Source: Colivivens sp964452915 (GTDB lineage: Bacteria; Bacteroidota; Bacteroidia; Bacteroidales; Bacteroidaceae). From it: 24,106 nt of DNA. The translations under genes and the position numbers were made by a program. Of the stretch, positions 21,208-24,106 are shown in pieces (positions within the stretch are counted from its first letter, which is position 1; the number at the start of each line of letters is the position of its first letter). The DNA lies in NCBI GenBank assembly GCA_964452915.1, contig CAYVNW010000038.1, positions 1 to 24,106 on the forward strand, read 5' to 3'. The notes beneath the pieces are model-generated. The model made no database searches, had not been told where the DNA came from, and saw nothing but the letters and a program-made list of their open reading frames with translations.

Positions 21208-22461
21208 TTAATCGTACCTCATCGTCTGTGCCGGCTTGCCTAAACTCATAAGATAAGATGATCCGAGTATCACTAACAATGAAATAGCAATTGTAACAGC
21301 ATTAACGGCAAGGAAAAGAATCCAATTGAACTGAATTGGAACATAGCCGACATAATATACAGTAGGGTCGAGTTTTACTATATGGAAGTAATACTGCAGC
21401 GCGCACAATGCCAGCCCCACCACATTACCCCACAGGAGTCCACGGCCGACAAGCATTGCCGAGAAATTGATAAATATCTTACGGATCGAATAGTTAGTCG
21501 CTCCCAACGCTTTCAGTATGCCTATCATATTTATCCGTTCGAGCATAATTATCAGCATACCCGACATGACAGTAAAAGATGCCACACAAATCATAAGTAT
21601 AAGTATCATGATTACATTCATGTCAAGTACTCCAAGCCAAGCAAATATGCTTGGAGCAAGCTGTTTTATGCTGAACACACCATAGAAACTGCCGTTACGG
21701 TCGTACCGTCGGTTTATTTTATCACCCAAGCACCGAGTGACCTCATCTACTTGACTAAAGTCTTTAATGGATATTTCAAAACCCGTTGACATGTCCGAAT
21801 CCCAATTGTTCAGTTTCCTTGTCGTATATATGTCAGTAAGCACTATACTGCGGTCGTACTCGGTCAAATTCGTCTCATATATTCCTGATACTTTGAAACG
21901 CCGAGCCCTCATGTTTTGCCCGCTAACAAAATAAGCATAGACTTTGCTTCCAATCTTCAAATTCATGTCGTTTGCTATACGGCGCGATATAAGCAACTCA
22001 TTCGAAGCGTCTTTACTGCCGAACTTGGGTATGTTCCCTTCTTGCAGATATTGGCGGAAGAAACCGAGATCATAGTCCTCTCCCACTCCTTTAAACTGTA
22101 TGCCGACAAAGTCGCTGTCAGTCTTAAGCATGCCTGTCTTTGTGGCGAACCGTTGCACATGACTGACCTGCGGATCTTTTTTTATTACTCGTTCGAGGCT
22201 GTCCGAAGTCAGTACAGGCATGAGAATGCGGTCTTGGTTCATGGTCAGGCTAATCACTTGGATATCCGTTCCGAAACCAACCACCTTTTCACTAACCTTC
22301 TCCTTAAAGCCCATGACGACGGCTACACTGACAATCATTACAGCCAAACCAATAATGATTCCAAGTAAAGCGATGCGAACTGCAGGGCGCGACACCCTCC
22401 GGTCATTCGCTCCGCCTTCTTGCGAATATATTCGCCGTGCAATGAACAGTTCTAAGGACAT
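21208..22461 (-). CDS. LolC/LolE-type ABC transporter permease
   Basis: A 417-residue inner-membrane protein with the FtsX/LolC layout: a short cytoplasmic start (MSLELFIARRIYSQ), a first membrane helix (about 30-51, LLGIIIGLAVMIVSVAVVMGF), a large periplasmic domain (about 55-270) and three further helices near the C-terminus with MLERINMIGILKALGATNYSIRKIF, the conserved cytoplasmic coupling segment. Such permeases work with the LolD ATPase to extract lipoproteins from the inner membrane. No LolD gene is in view, so the role is by family only. The longest frame starts with TTG at 22467; I prefer ATG at 22461, six bases past the aminotransferase stop, so the genes are probably cotranscribed. 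Confidence 0.88.
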   Translation of the reverse strand: MSLELFIARRIYSQEGGANDRRVSRPAVRIALLGIIIGLAVMIVSVAVVMGFKEKVSEKVVGFGTDIQVISLTMNQDRILMPVLTSDSLERVIKKDPQVSHVQRFATKTGMLKTDSDFVGIQFKGVGEDYDLGFFRQYLQEGNIPKFGSKDASNELLISRRIANDMNLKIGSKVYAYFVSGQNMRARRFKVSGIYETNLTEYDRSIVLTDIYTTRKLNNWDSDMSTGFEISIKDFSQVDEVTRCLGDKINRRYDRNGSFYGVFSIKQLAPSIFAWLGVLDMNVIMILILMICVASFTVMSGMLIIMLERINMIGILKALGATNYSIRKIFINFSAMLVGRGLLWGNVVGLALCALQYYFHIVKLDPTVYYVGYVPIQFNWILFLAVNAVTIAISLLVILGSSYLMSLGKPAQTMRYD

Positions 22462-22467
22462 AATCAA

Positions 22468-23679
22468 TCAACGGCAATTACAATCCGTCCTGCCAGGATA
22501 AGCCTCCAATGCTTTTTTCAGAATGAGGAGAGCACGCACGAGATCCTCCTTTTTAAGGACATAAGCAATACGCACCTCATTCCGTCCGGCTCCGGGAGTT
22601 GTGTAAAAACCGGCAGCAGGAGCCATCATAATGGTTTCACCCTCATAATTGAAATCAGTAAGGCACCATGCACAGAACTTCTCACTGTCATCTACAGGCA
22701 ATTTGGCAACTGTGTAGAAAGCACCCATAGGAATTGGAGAATAGACGCCGGGAATACGGTTAAGTCCGTCAATAAGACATTTACGGCGTTCTACATATTC
22801 ATCATATACATCGCGCATATAGCTTTCTGGTACATCCAACGAGGCCTCAGCGATAATTTGTCCGATAAGAGGAGGACTAAGACGCGCCTGGCAAAACTTC
22901 ATCACAGCCTGCCGCAGCTCTTTATTCTTTGTAATCAGTGCGCCAATACGTATTCCGCACTCGCTATACCGTTTTGACACAGAGTCGATGAGAACCACAT
23001 TGTTTTCTATTCCTTCAAGATGGCACGCAGATATATACGGACTGCCTGTATAAATGAACTCACGGTAAACCTCATCAGAGAAGAGATACAAATCGTATTT
23101 CTTTACTAAATCACGTATTTGATTCATCTCCCGTCGTGTGTACAGATAGCCGGTCGGGTTGTTTGGATTGCATATAAGTATTGCACGGGTACGGTCATTT
23201 ATCAGTTCCTCGAACTTTTCAACTTTCGGCAATGAGAATCCTTCTTCAATTGTCGTTGTTATGGTCCGAATAACAGCACCGGCAGAGATAGCAAACGCCA
23301 TATAGTTGGCGTATGCCGGTTCCGGCACAATTATTTCATCCCCTGGGTTCAGACACGACAAGAAAGCGAACAAGACTGCCTCTGAGCCTCCACTTGTTAT
23401 TATGATATCGTCCGCATCAAGTTTGATATTGAACTTATCATAATAACCGACTAATTTCTCCCTATAACTACGGTATCCTTGACTTGGGCTGTATTCCAAT
23501 ATTTTACGGTCAACCTGCTTCATTGCATCAAGGGCGATCTGCGGAGTGGGCAAATCCGGTTGTCCTATATTCAAATGGTAAACATGGATTCCACGTGATT
23601 TAGCATCTTCCGCCAGAGGAGCTAACTTGCGTATTGGAGATGATGGCATCTCAGTGCCTCGTACTGATATTCTTGGCAT
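22468..23679 (-). CDS. PLP-dependent class I/II aminotransferase
   Basis: A 403-residue fold-type I aminotransferase, aspartate-aminotransferase-like. Visible: N-terminal LNIGQPDLPTP, ITSGGSEAVLFAF, EPAYANY, CNPNNPTGYLY (cofactor-binding Asn), LFSDEVY (Asp202, Tyr205), IDSVSKRYSECGIRIG (Lys236 as the Schiff base) and NEVRIAYV with the carboxylate-binding Arg near the C-terminus. It is typical of the broad group that handles aspartate, aromatic or branched-chain amino acids; its substrate cannot be fixed by eye. The open frame reaches 23712, but that uses TTG inside the -7 promoter element, so the ATG at 23679 is chosen. The next gene, a LolC/E-like permease, begins six bases after its stop. 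Confidence 0.92.
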   Translation of the reverse strand: MPRISVRGTEMPSSPIRKLAPLAEDAKSRGIHVYHLNIGQPDLPTPQIALDAMKQVDRKILEYSPSQGYRSYREKLVGYYDKFNIKLDADDIIITSGGSEAVLFAFLSCLNPGDEIIVPEPAYANYMAFAISAGAVIRTITTTIEEGFSLPKVEKFEELINDRTRAILICNPNNPTGYLYTRREMNQIRDLVKKYDLYLFSDEVYREFIYTGSPYISACHLEGIENNVVLIDSVSKRYSECGIRIGALITKNKELRQAVMKFCQARLSPPLIGQIIAEASLDVPESYMRDVYDEYVERRKCLIDGLNRIPGVYSPIPMGAFYTVAKLPVDDSEKFCAWCLTDFNYEGETIMMAPAAGFYTTPGAGRNEVRIAYVLKKEDLVRALLILKKALEAYPGRTDCNCR

Positions 23680-23709
23680 TTTCCTTATTGTACTTTCAAA
23701 TTTGAATTG

Positions 23710-23717
23710 CAAAGTTA
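23710..23717 (-). promoter_or_regulatory. -7 promoter element of the aminotransferase gene
   Basis: Minus-strand TAACTTTG fits TAnnTTTG, 30 bases ahead of the start at 23679, and is preceded by an AT-rich run. Confidence 0.65.
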
Positions 23718-23904
23718 CAAAAAAATAAGGTTGCCTACATTAAGATTGCATAAAAACTTTGCGGTTGTTCCTCAATCACATCTTTATCTTCACTCTTTAT
23801 TCCCGTAACAGATAACACCCGTATGCAAATATGCCATAGCTGTTACGCAAACAGTTACACGCATCACTCATGATTTTTATCACAAGCATGCCGAACTGCT
23901 ATTA

Positions 23905-23939
23905 CAAAAAAATACTTAAACATTAAATGCTTAAGTATT
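23905..23939 (-). terminator. Strong intrinsic terminator of the tRNA-Gly genes
   Basis: On the minus strand AATACTTAAGCAT and ATGTTTAAGTATT form a 13-bp stem (one G-U pair) around a TTA loop, followed by a run of T (plus-strand A run at 23906-23912). It begins 7 bases past the tRNA 3' end. Confidence 0.8.
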
Positions 23940-23946
23940 CATATCG

Positions 23947-24019
23947 AGCGGAAAACGAGACTCGAACTCGCGACCCCAACCTTGGCAAGGTTGTGCTCTA
24001 CCAACTGAGCTATTTCCGC
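23947..24019 (-). tRNA. tRNA-Gly(GCC), copy 1
   Basis: The minus strand folds as a tRNA: acceptor GCGGAAA/TTTCCGC, D arm AGCTCAGTTGGTAGAGC, anticodon arm CAACCTTGCCAAGGTTG with anticodon GCC, and T arm with GTTCGAGTC. The discriminator base is U, as in bacterial glycine tRNAs. 73 bases; CCA is not encoded. It ends just before a strong terminator. Confidence 0.93.
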
Positions 24020-24054
24020 AATTATCCAACACGCACCTCATATTCAAATCTGAG

Positions 24055-24106
24055 AGCGGAAAACGAGACTCGAACTCGCGACCCCAACCTTGGCAAGGTT
24101 GTGCTC
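24055..24106 (-). tRNA. tRNA-Gly(GCC), copy 2, truncated by the window edge
   Basis: The sequence repeats copy 1 base for base over its 3' 52 bases (T arm, anticodon arm, part of the D arm); the 5' part lies outside the window. The repeat distance is 108 bp, so the two genes are tandem with a 35-base spacer. Confidence 0.9.

Noticed and set aside
22462..22467. Upstream TTG start for the LolC/E-like permease
   Set aside because: The ATG two codons later begins the family's usual MSLE-FIARR start.
23805..23846. GTAACAG ... CTGTTAC inverted repeat upstream of the aminotransferase promoter
   Set aside because: Arms of 7 bp are 28 bases apart and upstream of the promoter without other support; it may be chance.

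Overview
The window looks like a chromosomal segment from a Bacteroidales bacterium, most likely close to Prevotellaceae or Bacteroidaceae. The evidence is promoters with the Bacteroidetes -7 element TAnnTTTG, the gene set (FISUMP kinase, DUF4886, head-GIN lipoprotein, GH43 and CE15 carbohydrate enzymes) and the protein sequences themselves. Family names come from recognising motifs by eye; no database search was run. Several gene starts are placed downstream of the longest open frame, because the longer frame runs through the promoter or lacks the signal peptide.

Left edge (1-1330): a decayed, gene-poor accessory stretch. It holds two oppositely oriented pieces of a YhcG/DUF1016-type nuclease gene that abut each other, a 22-bp iterated repeat, a cluster of small hairpins, short palindromes and tandem repeats, and the C-terminal remnant of an AraC-type regulator. 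Next come a secreted CE15-like esterase and a small two-helix membrane protein on the minus strand. Divergent from these is the ribosomal operon rpsF-rpsR-rplI (S6, S18, L9). A minus-strand Ser/Thr kinase with a C-terminal FISUMP domain converges on rplI.

Middle (6480-14510): a complete branched-chain amino acid operon on the minus strand, transcribed ilvD-ilvB-ilvN-ilvC, with its own promoter and terminator. Beyond it lie a secreted two-domain GH43 / SGNH-esterase arabinan enzyme (minus) and a divergent carboxymuconolactone-decarboxylase-like gene (plus).

Right part (14596-19000): a tightly packed minus-strand operon slyD-aroC-ssb-phosphopantetheinyl transferase-kdsA-kdsD with several overlapping start/stop codons. 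It combines protein folding, chorismate synthesis, single-strand DNA binding, carrier-protein activation and KDO synthesis for LPS. Divergent from it are a head-GIN lipoprotein and a secreted DUF4886 SGNH protein. A minus-strand pair follows, a class I/II aminotransferase and a LolC/E-type permease, and finally two tandem tRNA-Gly(GCC) genes, the second cut by the window edge.

The most interesting signals are: (i) a family of 22-bp palindrome-centred tandem repeats at two convergent intergenic sites about 16.5 kb apart; (ii) strong Shine-Dalgarno sequences on rpsR and rplI in a phylum that mostly lacks them, plus a terminator hairpin that copies the rplI initiation region; (iii) the head-to-head YhcG halves; (iv) paired hairpins of identical geometry behind a shared TAAGCGG motif. 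I see no complete mobile element, CRISPR array or recognisable new defence system.
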